A stretch of 64,000 nt of DNA from Undaria pinnatifida (GCA_012845835.1 JABAKD010000002.1:4108001-4172000), one strand, 5' to 3'. Positions 19,893-32,817 are shown, numbered from the stretch's first letter. Notes: generated by a model from the letters alone, not told the origin. Made by a program: numbers and translations.

Positions 19893-21390
19893 TTTTTCTT
19901 ATAAATAGCGATGTCAGAAAATAATGGTATCATGATTGTACCTATCGATTGAAATATTCTATATTTCGATCCATGTACAATAACAAGTTATGAAGCTTTT
20001 AACACGGTGTTTACTACACCTAAGAACTCGGTGGCATACTACATGTAAACTCAAACCTTCTAGAAAAATAAACATTACCAGGCAGGTGATATAAAGGGGG
20101 GTCTTCTTGCTGCAACCGTCAGATTCGTCCCCTTCAAGGCTTTATGGTTTCCGCGCACATATTGAAATGCTCGCCCCCCCGCCTCCCGCCCCCCGATCCC
20201 TCTTGTTCAAATGCACCACCTGAAATCAAAATCTGCCAGAGTATTAAACACTACCAGCCAGCTGATATCATCTCATTATCCATCTAGCCATCCATGCCGT
20301 AGCTCCAACTCATCTCCGCCCCCCCCCCCCCCGTTTGTTCCCCGCCCAGTTCGTCCAAACGCCTCACTCACAATCGAAATCGGCCAGAGTAATAAACACT
20401 TCTAGGAATTGATATCACGTCATTATCTTTCTAGCCATCCATGACGTAGCTTTCATTATTCCACCCCCCCCCCCCCTCCAACGCCCCCTCCTTCCCCACA
20501 CCCCGCACAATCGCCTAGACCCGGCACCGCCCGTATAGCAAGCCCCTACATGTATGATTAATACGCGCGATCGGAGGGTCACACACAGTGTTGCAAACAT
20601 CAGTATCGACCAAATCCGTGATTTTTACATTATATGTGACCTAAACCTCTTCAAACCCCGCCCCCCGCCTTTTTTTTTTTTCTCTTTCCTCGTTTTCTCT
20701 TGCTCAAACGCCCCACCTAATATCGAAATCCGCCACAGTAATAAACACTTCCACGCTCTGGATATCGCCTCGTTATCGTTTCAGAGCCGTCCATATCGCT
20801 GCTGCAATTCCCACCCACCCCCGCCCCCAACGCCCCCTCCTTCCCCACCACCCGCACCATCGCCTAGACCTAGCACCACGCGTATAGCAAACCCCTACAT
20901 ATATGCGACCTAAAGCCGTCCCCCTTAGCCCCCGCCTCCCCCCGCCACACCCCCCCCCCCTCCCCCACAAGAAAAAATTAGAGTTTCCACGCACAAATTG
21001 ACCTGCCCCGCCCGTCCCCTCCCCCCCCTCCCCTCCTCCCGCCCCCCTTTTGATCAAAATCAGGCTCCCACGTCCTTAAAAACTCCGGCCTCCCCTCACC
21101 GAATATCCGACTTACAGGATTTACTTGATAAACTGATGCATTTCCTTCCACAGCTGTCAGATTTTGTCCCCCTCAGAAACGGGTTTTACAGTTTCCGCGC
21201 ACAGACTGCCTAACATCACCCTGTTGACCCTGATAGCTACACTGTAGTTGCAAGGGGAGTTGCCGACTTACCTATATCCTTAATGAGGACACACAACTCG
21301 TAATACGCGCGATCGGAGTATCACACACAGCTTGCAAAGATGAGTTTCGACAAAATATTCGATCTCACAGCTGGAGCGTATCTGTATTAT
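19890..21390 (+). repeat. Family L repeat, copy 2 (long copy)
   Basis: Begins near TTCTTATAAATAGCGATGTC and ends in the S sequence. An internal S-like block at 20545-20640, followed by TGTGACCTAAACCTCTTCAA, divides it into two head-to-tail modules, each with C tracts (for example 20321-20335 and 20463-20476) and the CGCCTAGACC motif. It parallels 52621-54171 throughout. No coding potential. Confidence 0.8.
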
Positions 21391-21474
21391 TTTTATAAAA
21401 AGAAAACAAAACAGTCAGAAAAACACAAAAAATCTATACGAGAAGTAACAGCAGTATAATAAACTAATGTCGTA

Positions 21475-21525
21475 TGAATCTCGACAAAATCTTCGATCTC
21501 ACGTCTACCTGGAGTGTATTTTCCT
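21475..21525 (+). repeat. S fragment
   Basis: Resembles the end of S (CTCGACAAAATCTTCGATCT, then CTGGAGTGTATTTTCC) about 100 bases after L copy 2. A short truncated copy. Confidence 0.6.
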
Positions 21526-23434
21526 TTGTGTAGTCGAGTGTTTGGGTGAAAAATTTCAATCTAAAAGCCATTAAAAGAAAATCGCCGATCGAACTTTGTA
21601 GAAAGAATTTGCCCCAAAACGGCCTGAAAACTCCGTTTTTAGTGAACGATTTGGAGTGAACTTTTCATCAATAACAACCATCTCATACGACTGGCCTACA
21701 AATACCGAGCGTTGCTCTCCAGGCACAATGGCACAACAATCAGAGGGCACGAGGGCAAAACCCACACAGCAGCTCCAGCAGACACTGCTTGCTGTTCTCT
21801 GTGTTTGGCAGCGGTAGACACAACCCAACCTTGATGCGGAGGCACCAAAGAGCAGCTGGGGAAGCATGGCGCATACGCGCACCCTCAGGGGTAGGTGCTA
21901 GTGAGCCAGCGCCCCCGCGCTCTCTACCATGTGACCAGGTTCTCTGCTGCTACGTGATGTCGTATTCGGTGCGGATTTGATCAACAACCGTCGCTATACC
22001 ACAACGCCGTCGCCGAAGCCTCCACCGCCACCGCCACCCACGCCGCACGGCTGCCGCCGCCGCTACTGCTGCTTCTGTGCGGCCGCTATTGTGCTGCGGC
22101 TTCGGCTGGTGGTGTCTCCTGCGTTTGTTTAAAAAAGAAATAATAGAAAACTGGCTTTCTGTTGTGGTGAGGATCGTGGTGATCAAGCCAGGCCGAGCCG
22201 AGCTGCTGTGCCGCAACTGATCTGGCGGGGCCATCGCCACCGCCACCTCCGCGCCCGCCCCCGCCGCTGTTGCTGCTGCTGCGGCAGCCGCTGCGGTGCT
22301 GCTACTGCGCTGCTGCTGCTGCTGCTGCTGCTGTGCTGCTGTTTGTCTCATTATGTTGCGCTGGGCTTGCCCCTTTTGGTGAGTCTACAAATTGGTGCTA
22401 TCGCACCATGTCTAGATCAAAAATTTGATGCTGCCTCCCGCTCCCCGCCTGTAATTTGGAGGCCGTGTACGCTTTTTCTGCTGTTCGTTCACCCCAAACT
22501 TAACCAAAGCATGCCGGAGTGAATCTGGCTTTTTCTAGCATGATGGAACAATGTTTTGTGTTTTTTTTTACAGCGAACACTCGAGTAATAGTAGTAGAAC
22601 ACCGCAAAACCAAGGCCGTGTTTCAGGGTTTTGGTTATTATTATTGTTGTTGTTGACGTTATAAATATAAACTTTAGACTAGACTATTTGATCATTCTCT
22701 TCTTGGTTGGGGGATTCGGTCACAAGTTTTTTCGTCTCGGCCTCAGTATGCGATTCTTCGAACTGAAATGATCGGTCGAATCGCTTCGTTCGAGCGCCGT
22801 CTTCAGGGGGCGGCTCAAACGCCCCTCGCCCTGCCGTATCCGTTGGGCACCTGGCCGGGATCGGGTACGTGAGCTGAGCGAGACAAACGAGAAGTGTGCA
22901 ATTTTTTGTATTTTGGGCGGTATACGCCCGAGTTATTCTTTGATCTTGGCATATGCAGAGCTTGAACGAAAAAATCTTAGGGGAAAACATTCACTTCCCA
23001 GTTGGCATCATTCCCAAACTGATTTTGGCTTCTTATTTTGCCCCCACCACACTCTCTTCACGGTCACACCTCGAAGTGTTTGGTCTATTGTGCACATCGT
23101 ACGACTGATTGCTGTGTCGTTGCTTTTCGATGTCGGATTTCAAGGTTAATACCTTTGTTCGAGCGTTCGTTGTCTTGGAGGGGGGCCATTCCCTACCCAA
23201 CGATATCATTACACCCAGGGTCCGTGGTGATTCTTCATCCTAGATAAATACAACTTATTATTGTGTGGTCACAGACTGTCAGACGGAGTAAACCAACAAA
23301 CCGCAATTTATCAAGGTACGAAGCAAGTGAAATGCTAGCATACCGGGTACGAGAACACGACAAAACAGGCTAGACCTTAATAAAAATCGAAATAAAACAC
23401 AATGAACAGAGTCGTTAAAAAGCGCAGTTTGTTA
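21526..23434. other. Spacer with a (CTG)8 run; no recognised gene
   Basis: (CTG)8 lies at 22310-22333 within a G/C-rich triplet-biased zone (22000-22345); its minus frame gives Gln and Ala runs. A minus frame at 22679-22990 (ending with acidic Glu-rich residues) has plausible composition but no known motif. Nothing else is supported. Confidence 0.35.
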
Positions 23435-23865
23435 CTGTATATCCCCTTGAAAGGATTTAAAGCTTACATGCACAAATTGCCCCCCCCCCCCCCCCCCTCC
23501 TCCTCCAAACCCGCTCGCTTTTGATCAAAACCAGGCCCCCACGTCCATAACCCCCCCCCCCACCGGTTCTTCGACTTACAAGATTCACTTGATAAAAGGA
23601 TACATTTCCCTCCACAGCTGTCAGATTTTGTCCCTCTCAGGAACGGATTTTATAGTTTCCGCGCACAGACTGACTAAAATCACCCTGTTGACCCTGATAG
23701 CTACACTGTAGTTGTAAGGGGAGTCGCCGACCTATATCCTTAATGAGGACACACAACTCGTAATTCGCGCAATCGGAGTATTACACACAGCTTGCAAAGA
23801 TGAGTTTCGACGAAATCTTCGATCTCACAGCCGGAGTGTATTTTCATTTTTTTATAATATACGCG
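23435..23865 (+). repeat. 5'-truncated family L copy
   Basis: Starts inside L (TATATCCCCTTGAAAGGATT), contains C runs at about 23478-23497 and 23550, and ends in S at CGGAGTGTATTTTC plus a T-rich tail. It matches 4620-5062. Confidence 0.8.
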
Positions 23866-24064
23866 AAACAATGTTTTGTCAGTCTTTTTCATCGCCGCTC
23901 TAAAGTGTCGTTCCGTATAAATTGGTCCACGGTCCATCATCCTCCTTCCAGGACCGCATCTTAATAGCACCCGAAGCATAAATACCAGCACTTACCATTA
24001 TAGTGAACACAAAATAGGACCCCTCCCAATAAAAACTTACCCATATAGTATATTACAAGTACTA

Positions 24065-24140
24065 ACAACGCAGCTTGCAAAGATAAGTATTGACCTGAAA
24101 TTCGTCGAACTCACATCTGACGTCCTTGCAATATATATTT
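24065..24140 (+). repeat. S-variant fragment
   Basis: GCTTGCAAAGATAAGTATTG through GACGTCCTTGCAATAT, then A/T-rich DNA. Same subfamily as 6165-6228. Confidence 0.65.
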
Positions 24141-25855
24141 TTTAAATAGCCCACACTAATTCCATGCATATTTATCCCCCCAAGCGAAACGTGGATGCAC
24201 CTCTATCTAGAGGTAGGTGTGACTATCAAAGTAGTAGTGTGTCTCGATCGCTTTGTTGTGTGATTGCAAGGATTGCGCTGGCTACTGCTGTCTGATTGTT
24301 GCTGCTAGTCAATACATCGTGTGTGTGCGCCAGCATGAAATTGCTGACAGTATGATAAAATAAAGGGATATTGAAAATGCCATCTCGTGTTCCCCAGGAA
24401 TTAATCGATGACACAGAGTAATGGGGATCTTCTTGACAATATCTCCTGTGCGCCACAGCAACCGATGATATAACAGCAGCATCATATGACAAAAGAAAGA
24501 GATCTTGTGCACAAGTACGAGTCTCGTGGTATTTTACCTGTCACTACGCATGCATACGCAAGTCAGACGCAAGTCAATTAGGAAAAAAAGAAATGAACAG
24601 AGAAGACAGAGAAGAAAGAAAAGGGGTACGACTACATTCTGATGCAAGATCACCCCGTGTCAAGCCGAAGAAGGCGCTCATTGCTCTCATCTGTTGTGGG
24701 CAATGTATATGGCTGTTGGTATGCTGGGACATGGCGATTTGACCGCTCTTCTTACGTCTCAAATGAATTTATCGTGACGCTCTGTCTGTCTGGGCACCAT
24801 CTGCATAGATTCATCTCGAGGTCGAGCGTTTTGAACGAATTGTGGTCGCATGTCAATATTTTGCCGTACGCGACTAGTATGCAAGAAAACCCGCGAAAAT
24901 ATTAGCGAGCTTAGGTTTTCGGACCCAATTCGCGAATGAAATCGGAACTTTCAGCGATTTTGTTCAATGCCGCATGAGCGACAAAGAAGACGTGACTATT
25001 CGGGCACACAGCAAGTATTTCATGTTAGTTAGACCATTCATTAGAGTATGCCAGTGAGTCAAATACACACTGCTGTTTTGGCCTACTATGCTTGTTTTTT
25101 TTCCGCGGTTGGGGTTTGTGCTCGAGTCGTGCCAGTCTTAGTTCCACATATTATTATGTCGTTTCTGTATGAACAATCCATTTCGTTTTCAATAATTAAG
25201 CTTATAGCCAGGGGGCCGTGAATCCTGCATACGAATGGCTCTAATTCGTCCGTTTATATTGCGTTTGGTGCTGTAGTTGCTGTTCAAGTGTTTCTCATCC
25301 TTATTTCGAACGTGATTGCTCGGCACGCCAACCTGATTTAGGCTCAAAATTGCTTTGATTTTGTGTGCGCAATAACTCATTAGACTGCGCTCGTATTGCA
25401 AATGTTTGCCGTATGTATGCGAGGAGTATGCGAGAAAACCCGACTCGGTCGAAATAATGGTGAGCTTATTGGGCCAAAGCCTACCTGCCAATCACGACGA
25501 AGAAGCAAATGGAGTCGGGGTTGACAAGCCGTGCGGGGAGGTATATCGACCCGACCGAGAGATTATCGTTACAGTTAGTTCCCGCGTAATTGGGGCTGTA
25601 GAGATTCGGAGGATTTCTGAACCGGGGATGGGGCTCGATCCCCCCCGTGTGCGACGGAACTGCGCCCCATCGGGTGGTGAGCCTCTATCATCCTCTTACT
25701 ATTGTGGGGGGGCCGCTGTGGAGCTCCAACCAATCACCGATTCTAGATAATAATAGAACTGGGGTTTGCACACCGTGAGGGGCGGTGTTGACGGGATAGA
25801 ACTCGGTTTTCTTCCCCCGTTTGTGTCATTTTTAGATTTTGTTGTAAAAATAAAA
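24141..25855. other. Spacer with no recognised gene
   Basis: Short frames only. A diverged direct repeat containing TATGCRAGAAAACCCG occurs near 24880 and 25430. I see no domain, RNA gene or TIR element. Confidence 0.35.
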
Positions 25856-25856
25856 A

Positions 25857-25975
25857 TAATACACTCCAGCTGTGAGATCGATGATTTTGTCGAAACTCAT
25901 ATATATTTGCAAGCTATGTGTGATACTCCGATCGCGCGTATTACGGGTTGTGTGTCCTCGTTAAGGATTTATAAA
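25857..25975 (-). repeat. S copy, reverse orientation
   Basis: Starts ACACTCCAGCTGTGAGATCG, then TTGTCGAAACTCAT and GTGTGATACTCCGATCGCG, reaching GTGTGTCCTCGTTAAGG. It is a short family L end. Confidence 0.75.
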
Positions 25976-26478
25976 TATAGAATGACCCGCAGACCGGGGC
26001 TGGGACCTTATTTCGTATCCGGTTGGAACTGGCACAACGATATATATACAGGAACCCCATTCAATTAGAGATCAGCCGGTCGGTGGCATTGATGTTTTCC
26101 ACACTGACTGTGCGGGGAGGTATCAATGCTGGTGGTATACCCGTTTCCGTTCCCTGGTTGTCGGAGTTTTATATATGTGAATGGATTATGGTTCTGGGAA
26201 TGGACCCTGTCGTCTCCGGCCAATGATAGATGACGGTTACTTGATGTACGATCTCCGGCCAATGAGCGACCAGAAATCAGGCAAAAGGCCATACCTGGAA
26301 ATTTTATTTTCAGACTTGCGTGTAATTTCGATCGAGCCTGAAATTATTAACCACCAAATATTTTGTTGAGTGCTATCGCGTACTACTAATATTCCACCGA
26401 ACAGACGCGGGTGGTCTACAGCAACAAGTAGCAGCACAATTATAATAGCATTCGAGGTGAATTGAATGACAAAGGAAG

Positions 26479-26598
26479 CGACACCGTGTTTCACGCCTAG
26501 AATACCGCAAGTCTCTCTACGGTCATCATACACACACGCGACACCGTGTTTCACGCCTAGAATGCCGCGAGTCTCTGCACGGTCATCATACACACACG
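26479..26598 (+). repeat. 60-bp tandem duplication
   Basis: Two copies of CGACACCGTGTTTCACGCCT to CATACACACACG, exactly 60 bases apart, with a handful of differences. Confidence 0.85.
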
Positions 26599-26651
26599 AG
26601 AGACACAGCAGTCAGTTGGTCTGCGAGGCTCGGATCTAGATATTAAAAAAA

Positions 26652-26750
26652 TAGAAATACACCCTATTATTAGCTGCTGTGAGATCGAACATTTCGTCGA
26701 AACTAATATTTTTTGCAAGTTGAATGTGATACTCCGATCGCGTGTTAGAC
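26652..26750 (-). repeat. S copy, reverse orientation, diverged
   Basis: AATACACCC..., then CTGTGAGATCGAACATTTCG, TCGAAACTAA and GTGATACTCCGATCGCG. Clearly related to S but with small insertions. Confidence 0.65.
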
Positions 26751-27214
26751 GATATTATGGTATCATGCATGTAGTGGCAGAAGCTGGCTCAGTGCGCGTC
26801 TGTCAGTTGCGACGTAGGTAACATGCAGCAAACATTTGGCCATCCCTCTGCTGGGCCTGGATGCTTGGTTAAGTAGAAAAAACGTCAAGAAACGCACTCG
26901 AAACGCCTCTTCGCGGCCAGACAGGAGGGTCAGTCTGCGTGGGCCAGGATTTATCTCATCGAAATAGATATGAAGCACGGAATCGGATTCACGAAAAAAA
27001 CAGAGAAACGGATGAAACGACAGAAGAAGTAATAACTAGTCACGCGTAGTCTAGAGCTAGTACGTGTACGATACATAAAAAAAATATGAATGAATATCAT
27101 ACAACTTGTGGCCCTTAAACAAAACCTTGTCGACCCCCCGTCCGCTGCATGCTGCACTCCGTGCTGAATTTTGACGCAAGCACAGAGTATACGCAGCGTG
27201 AACACAGAGTGAAG

Positions 27215-27968
27215 ATGGCGACGAAGGCGTTTGAGCACCACGCATACGCCGTCCGTGCTGCTAAAGATGGAACCCTGGGTTACTCGGACGGCAAGAAGTA
27301 TGTCCCTATTTACGGCCGGTTGCAACATGTTTCAGATGATGCTACGTCGGTGAAAGTCACGTCTTCTCAACATATTGACACCTCGATTGGGATAAGCGTA
27401 GGGATGGAGGGCCCATCTATGGACCTCAGTGGAAACAGACGAAGAACGCGCGAGGAAACGTTCTTCATGGAGAACGCCCTGTTCAAGTACGAACGCGAGT
27501 CTGGATCTGAGGTAACATCCCGTTTTTCCTGATTGAGGACGGCTTCCTTACCCACCACACGATAATTTTGGTGCGATCGACGACTGGTCCCCATGCCTAT
27601 GCTTTGGAGTAATACATATATATGACTCTCAGGTACCAATTTTTCTGGTTTTTCAAACTAGAAAGTAAAAGTTTCTGCAATATTGTCGTCGATAACAACA
27701 AAATCTAAATTTTGAAAATTGACCGTGATGATAGGTGGTGTACGTGCAAGAGGCGTGGAAAAGGGGCTACGCGGTTCGCCGCCTTTTGGCCAACGCTTTG
27801 ACTGGTTTAGGTGCTATGCTTGCCTCCAACAAGGACCGCGTTTACGTCTTGGACAGCTCCATCCCCCACGAACACGAGATGGTCCGACGAGGATATTTGC
27901 AGGTTGACGGCGCCGACATGGTGAGTTTAAATGTTGAAACAGTGTTAGCCCAGGCCATGACCGCCTAA
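27215..27968 (+). CDS. Unrecognised two-exon protein-coding gene (176 aa)
   Basis: Exon 1 (27215-27511) starts at an ATG and encodes ATKAFEHHAYAVRAAKDG, then SDGKKYVPIYGRLQHVS. It ends at GAG|GTAACA in phase 0. A 223-base intron ends ...GATGATAG at 27734. Exon 2 (27735-27968) gives VVYVQEAWKRGYAVRRLLAN, NKDRVYVLDSSIPHEHEMV and VETVLAQAMTA before TAA. Balanced amino-acid composition, clean splice sites and a conserved frame across the join support a real gene. I do not recognise the family and see no signal peptide, membrane segment or catalytic motif. A second donor-like site (ATG|GTGAGT, 27920) could extend it to a third exon, so the 3' end is uncertain. A reversed S repeat begins 50 bases downstream. 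Confidence 0.6.
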
Positions 27969-28017
27969 GCGTATGAACGGCCCAGTATAGTCTAGTTTAT
28001 ATATGTTATAAAAAATG

Positions 28018-28105
28018 AAAATACACTCCAGCTGTGAGATCGAAGATTTCGTCGAAACTCATCTTTACAAGCTGTGTGTGATACTCCGATCGCGCGCATT
28101 ATATC
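28018..28105 (-). repeat. S copy, reverse orientation
   Basis: ATACACTCCAGCTGTGAGAT to GTGTGATACTCCGATCGCG. It lies just 3' of the two-exon gene and may serve as part of its 3' flank. Confidence 0.75.
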
Positions 28106-29759
28106 AGTCTGATCGAGGTAATCATAGAAACCTGTAGGAAGGTATGACATGGTAGGGGTATGGAAAGGCTCCACTCCGCGGACGGCGGCTGATCCCGCCC
28201 GCTTTGCTCGCGCAAGGAAGGTATATGTCAACTCAATGTGGAAGGAACAGACCATGCACCTGGCGGCTTGATAGTGTTAAGAGCTATATGTGCATAATGG
28301 ATTGCCCTTTTTGTGCTGTGCCGTGTGCTTGTTGGCGATGCCACATTCTGATCGGCAGTACGGGTGTAATGTGCGAAGAAAAAAGGCGAAGAGGACCGAG
28401 ATGGAGAAGACAATGAACGCACAAAGCAAAAAGACCAGCACACACACGTACATTCCGGTGCCACGTGCTTGGTACTTGGCGATTTTACCTTTTTTTGTAT
28501 TATTGTTGGATTAGTCTAAGCATTTAAACTAAATATTTCAATATCGCGATCACACGTTTTACAGCATCCAGCACTCCCTCGCCCCGAGACAGCCACAAAG
28601 CTCACGCTACGCAGGGTACAGTGAGTTGAACCTTCCCAGCACACTAATCGTACTGGCCTCCATAACACCACTTCCACCCTTCTGCAACGGCTGCGACACG
28701 GGGAGCGTCGACCCCGTGTTCTTCCTTCTTGAATCAGACATGAAGGACGGCACCCCAGACCAGTCATTACTGCTTTGCTGTATGCTTCTGGCTCATCAGC
28801 TGAAGCAACACACCAGTAACAGAGTATACTACCTACAGTAGCAGCAAGTGGGACCTGATGATCGCCGCAAACTACGTGAGCGAGTTTGTTACTGTTAATA
28901 CGATAGCTGCAGAGGGGGGGGGGCATTGAGGAACCATTCCCACACCTTTTTAGCAGTATTTTTATCATCTTTGTTGCTGTTGTACCGAACGTAACAATGC
29001 CTGGTGGTGATTTGTTTAAGTACGCAAGGGTTGTCGTTGACCGCACTCCCGATTTAGGTACAAACTGCTTAAGATTAGTCCAGGATACTATGTCATTGTT
29101 AATCAAGCGAAAACCTCGAAATAATGTTTGCCTTAGTTGTCTCAATCCGTTGATTTGTCTTGGCACGTGTTACCACGTCCTAGGGTTGGCGTGGCGTGTC
29201 TTATACCGTCCTACCGCGTCTAAGTGTGGTATTAGAGCGCGTTAAGATTGTTTTTAGCCCTTGCCTTGTAGATTCGTAGAATACCGGCGAAGACAAGTGT
29301 ACACGACGCATTTACACAAATCTTTAAACACAATAAGAAGAATTTGACCTGCAAAGACGAATCTGAAAGAAACAGGCTATCATAGGACGATTTTAATCCT
29401 AAGACGAATCTACTACACGTGTAAAGACGTAAATAAAATGTTAAAAGTTATAGTTCGTACGTGTTGTTCTGGTTGTTTCACAACCGGCTGTGCCGTCTAA
29501 AAACGGTGGGCCTATCTAGTCTATACATGTCCTTGAACATTAAGTGGGAAACCTCTACCGTAGCGTGCATGTATATGTCAACAATCTCCGCCAATCATAA
29601 ACGTTCCGGCCTAAACGTGATGCTCTTATCGAAGCACGCGCTTGCAAGTCCCTTCAGAAGGAACCTTACAAAGAGTTAAGCTACCCCTAACTTGGCTACC
29701 GCCAGAGGTAGGAGCATTTCTTTGAGGAACACCAACGTAATCCTTACGACCACATACTA
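28106..29759. other. Spacer with no recognised gene
   Basis: A 216-codon minus frame (28516-29166) exists but has no motif I know and an unremarkable composition. A family-B-type terminus, AACCTCTACCGTAGCGTGCA, appears at about 29550. A G run lies near 28912. Confidence 0.35.
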
Positions 29760-30089
29760 ATGTGGATGAATTCGCGCGTATGCCAGGTGGAGCACTTCCT
29801 ACGTGGAATGCGCTGGGCCAGCCGCTGTGAAGGCTTCATGCCAAGGCGTACGAAAACTGGGGAATACGTGAAAACATTTGTCATCAAGGACCGCACCCTT
29901 GAACCCGATACGGTTGGGTATTACGTGGTTTGCACGAAGGCCTCCGTGCCCGGCCGGTTGATCTGCCACCTGGAACCTATTGGCCGGTTTCTGGACTCCA
30001 TGCGTCCACTAGTTGGGCATACCGGCGAGAGTGAGCTGGGGCCGTGGGCCCTCCGAACCCACGGTGCACAGTCCTTCTTGTTCGATTGA
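29760..30089 (+). CDS. Hypothetical small protein (109 aa)
   Basis: The ATG frame encodes MWMNSRVCQVEHFLRGMRWA, TGEYVKTFVIKDRTLEPDTV, GYYVVCTKASVPGRLICHLE and ends FLFD. Composition is balanced and unlike the repeat-derived frames nearby, so it may be a real exon or a fragment of an element gene. I recognise no domain. The upstream stop is close, and no intron is evident. Confidence 0.3.
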   Translation: MWMNSRVCQVEHFLRGMRWASRCEGFMPRRTKTGEYVKTFVIKDRTLEPDTVGYYVVCTKASVPGRLICHLEPIGRFLDSMRPLVGHTGESELGPWALRTHGAQSFLFD

Positions 30090-30560
30090 TCAAGCCCCAT
30101 CATCACGCGCTGAGTGCAAGCAAGAGTTTCGATCAATTCCTAACCCATGGCTGAGGGGGTGCGCTTGCGACATTGTTAACTTACACGATGCAGGCAAGGA
30201 GTCGGTATCGGTGACGTCGACCCAACTTCGTTTCTTTGTGATACATCGAAGCAGCTGAAGAATGCGCAGGATGCGGCTGTGAATTACATGTGCTATCAAC
30301 AGCGAACCCGAGCGCATTATTCTGACCGTCATGAGGACGTGGGATCCTAGGAACAATCGTGCCAGTAGCTGTGTGAAAGGGCGGGCTAATGCCACATGTG
30401 TTCGTTCCGGGCTATAGGCGTCTTGCACGAGTACATCGCATCGAAAAGCCCATCGTGGTCGTACATATTATCCCGAGACCGGAAATCAGACGCGAGCTAC
30501 GACAGAGGTGGCGTGTTCTCGTGGCGAAAGCGTCTTTAGGACGATGGAGGGCCCGTTGAC
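30090..30560. other. Spacer with no recognised gene
   Basis: Nothing recognisable. Weakly similar TGCTACGA / CGTAGC motifs appear near 30500, possibly eroded family B. Confidence 0.3.
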
Positions 30561-30820
30561 GATGCGTGCTACGATAGAGGTAGCACGTTTGGATATAGTC
30601 TTTTCTGAACATGACGGGGCACCTTAAACCAGAGTCGTCGGAAATGGGCCTTATTTGTTTTGCGTGGTTCTCGTCGTCGTGTACCTAGGTAATAATGTAG
30701 TTTTTCATCCGTTTTAGCAGTTTTATTTTCCTCCAAGAATCAGTTTTCGGGAGAGGTCTTAATCCCTCAACTTGAGGAGTAGTATTAGAAAAATGTGGTG
30801 CACCTTTGTCGTAGCACGAG
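30561..30820. mobile_element. Family B TIR element (MITE-like), 260 bp
   Basis: Left end GATGCGTGCTACGATAGAGG; right end the complement of CTCGTGCTACGACAAAGGTG. The middle contains TTTTTCATCCGTTTTAGCAG and TCAGTTTTCGGGAGAGGTCT, found in other B copies. A more eroded B-like stretch abuts it on the right to about 31030. Confidence 0.7.
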
Positions 30821-32378
30821 AGTCTAAACCAAAATCGTCAAAAAAAAAACGGTCTCCTTTTGTTCTGGTACGTCGTACCGTTTTCGTCGTGTATCGATAG
30901 GCCAACGGCATTGTTCGTCGGTCGTATCACACTTACATTTTTCGTCTGAAGCCGGTTTTGGGTCGGGTATGGAGGTCACCTAGATAGGGAGGAGCCCCTG
31001 AACAAACTATAGTGCACCTCCACCTTGCAAGCCTCAGCACCGACACTTGCGATATATTGTAGTGAGGTAGGGTAGCTCCATGTGAGTGAGACCTGGAATT
31101 GACCCTTGATGGTCGCTTAGAGGCGTGCAACGACAGAGAGGTGTAGCAATGTTCGGATTGCTTATCCCCAAATATACGGAAAATGCCATCATTGTTTTGG
31201 GATATCCTTTGCATCTACAGTAAACCTAGGCCACATGTGCGTAATCGGGTTTCAAGTTCGGCCTCTAGTCCAACCGGGGTTTGGGGTGACGATTAACCGC
31301 GGAGTTCCTCAAGTGGGGAACGTCCGACAGGAAATAGCGACGAACTGCTACCGTAGCGTGTAACACGTATATATATATCAACATTGGTCGTTGTAGTAGT
31401 GGCGTGTCCTTTTTCGCTCCTGGCCTACAGGGAGAACGTGCCTGTTCAACAAGCAACTGTTGTTACTCATAAGGTAAATGCCTGCTGTGCGCGTTTGGAG
31501 TGCGTCTGGCATTGTGTCGACTTCTAAACGGCGCTTCACTGTAGTGCAAAAAGCTTACCGATAGTTTTACGGTATTGCTTTTTAGACGCGACAGGATCGA
31601 AGCCCATTTTCGTACCTAGGGTGACAGAAGACCTTCTACAATGCTGAAACTCTGAGTTGCTGTTGGATCTGCTGCAACAAAGCTCCAACATCGGACAGGG
31701 AGGAGGGGGGGGGGGGAGTTAGGGATCACGGCCGTTGGTCTGGCCAAGCGCACAACAGAACAAGGGGTGAGGCGGTAGGAGTTCAAATGCTCCGGTTTCA
31801 GTTTTTTTCATGTCGGCGATGTTTCATGTCCGGCAGCTGGTGCATTTGTCCGAAATTTAGATTAAGGTACATTCCTTGTCCATCAGCTCGACCATATATT
31901 CGCGGCTTTCATCGCCTTCAAGTGGTAGACCACACTTATTTGATTTATACCACGTCGTTGGCGTCCTCCGGAGCATGTTAATGCCGTGGTCTTTTACTCC
32001 GGGGTATTTTTCGGCGAGAATGCACTAATAATGGACAGAGGTTTTCATCTGCCTAGACATCACTAGATAGCAGAGAATACCCTGTGCATCACTTCCTATC
32101 ACACAATAGGCTTATTGGTGTCAATTCGCTGGTTTCCTCCCGAGCTTGTTCACGACGTACGTCGTGTTCCTACTGTTGCATCGCGTACGGTACTCGGCTG
32201 ACACGGCGGGTTCCCCGTGAACAACGCCAGTGAGACCTGCGTTAAAAAAGCTGTGGACGGCATCGAATGTGGAGGGTACTGCATCACGACCCTAGTTTAG
32301 GAAGCATCATGGTATGTGCCCTTGGCGAACTTGAATGGCAGGATAACATGTTGATGAGTAATATTTTTTTTTTTGGTT
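30821..32378. other. Spacer with eroded family B sequence and a G run; no gene
   Basis: The first ~200 bases resemble B internally (AACCAAAATCGTC..., TTCGTCGTGTATCG). A G run lies at about 31705-31720. A B-like CTACCGTAGCGTGTAACACG sits near 31350. No gene is recognised. Confidence 0.35.
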
Positions 32379-32817
32379 TTAGTCCGTTGGTGTGGTTTTT
32401 GCCGGTACACGGCAAAATTTAGTAACAGGGGTGTTTTTCAGTGGTGATGGCCACGGCGCCGAATTTCTAACACACCCGTTTCCTAGCCTCCATTCCATGA
32501 CTCTTAGTCCAAGCCAACCTGCCACGCAAGACTCAAACGCGATCGCCAAGGTTAACCACCTTAGTCTCTCTTGCGATGCCTTGCGGCCTTCGGCGCAGCC
32601 TGCATCTAGTTTCCCTCCTGCCATTTTGACTGCCTTGTGGACTTGTATATGTTGCGAGTTTCGCACAGGCGGCATGGAAACTACACACGATCTCGTTTGC
32701 GGAGAAAACGACCCTCTCCCACCCTATTGGTGCCATATAGTAGAACAAGTATAAACAGGGTCGACCCCGAAGGGGTGTGCATCCTTGAGATTTAATATAA
32801 TATATACATATAAGTAT
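32379..32817. other. Open on both strands; gene not resolved
   Basis: Plus frame 32392-32754 and minus frame 32379-32675 overlap fully; the minus frame has KMAGGKLDAGCAEGRKASQE. Neither shows a known motif, so I do not choose between them. Confidence 0.2.

Noticed and set aside
21950-22351. Poly-Gln/Ala protein on the minus strand
   Set aside because: Driven by the CTG/GCN triplet bias; no ordered domain or clear gene structure around it.
25615-25660. tRNA-like T-arm (GGGGCTCGATCCCCC)
   Set aside because: No acceptor stem, D-arm or anticodon arm can be drawn around it with correct spacing.
28516-29166. 216-codon minus ORF as a gene
   Set aside because: No motif, no splice or start support, and composition like surrounding noncoding DNA.
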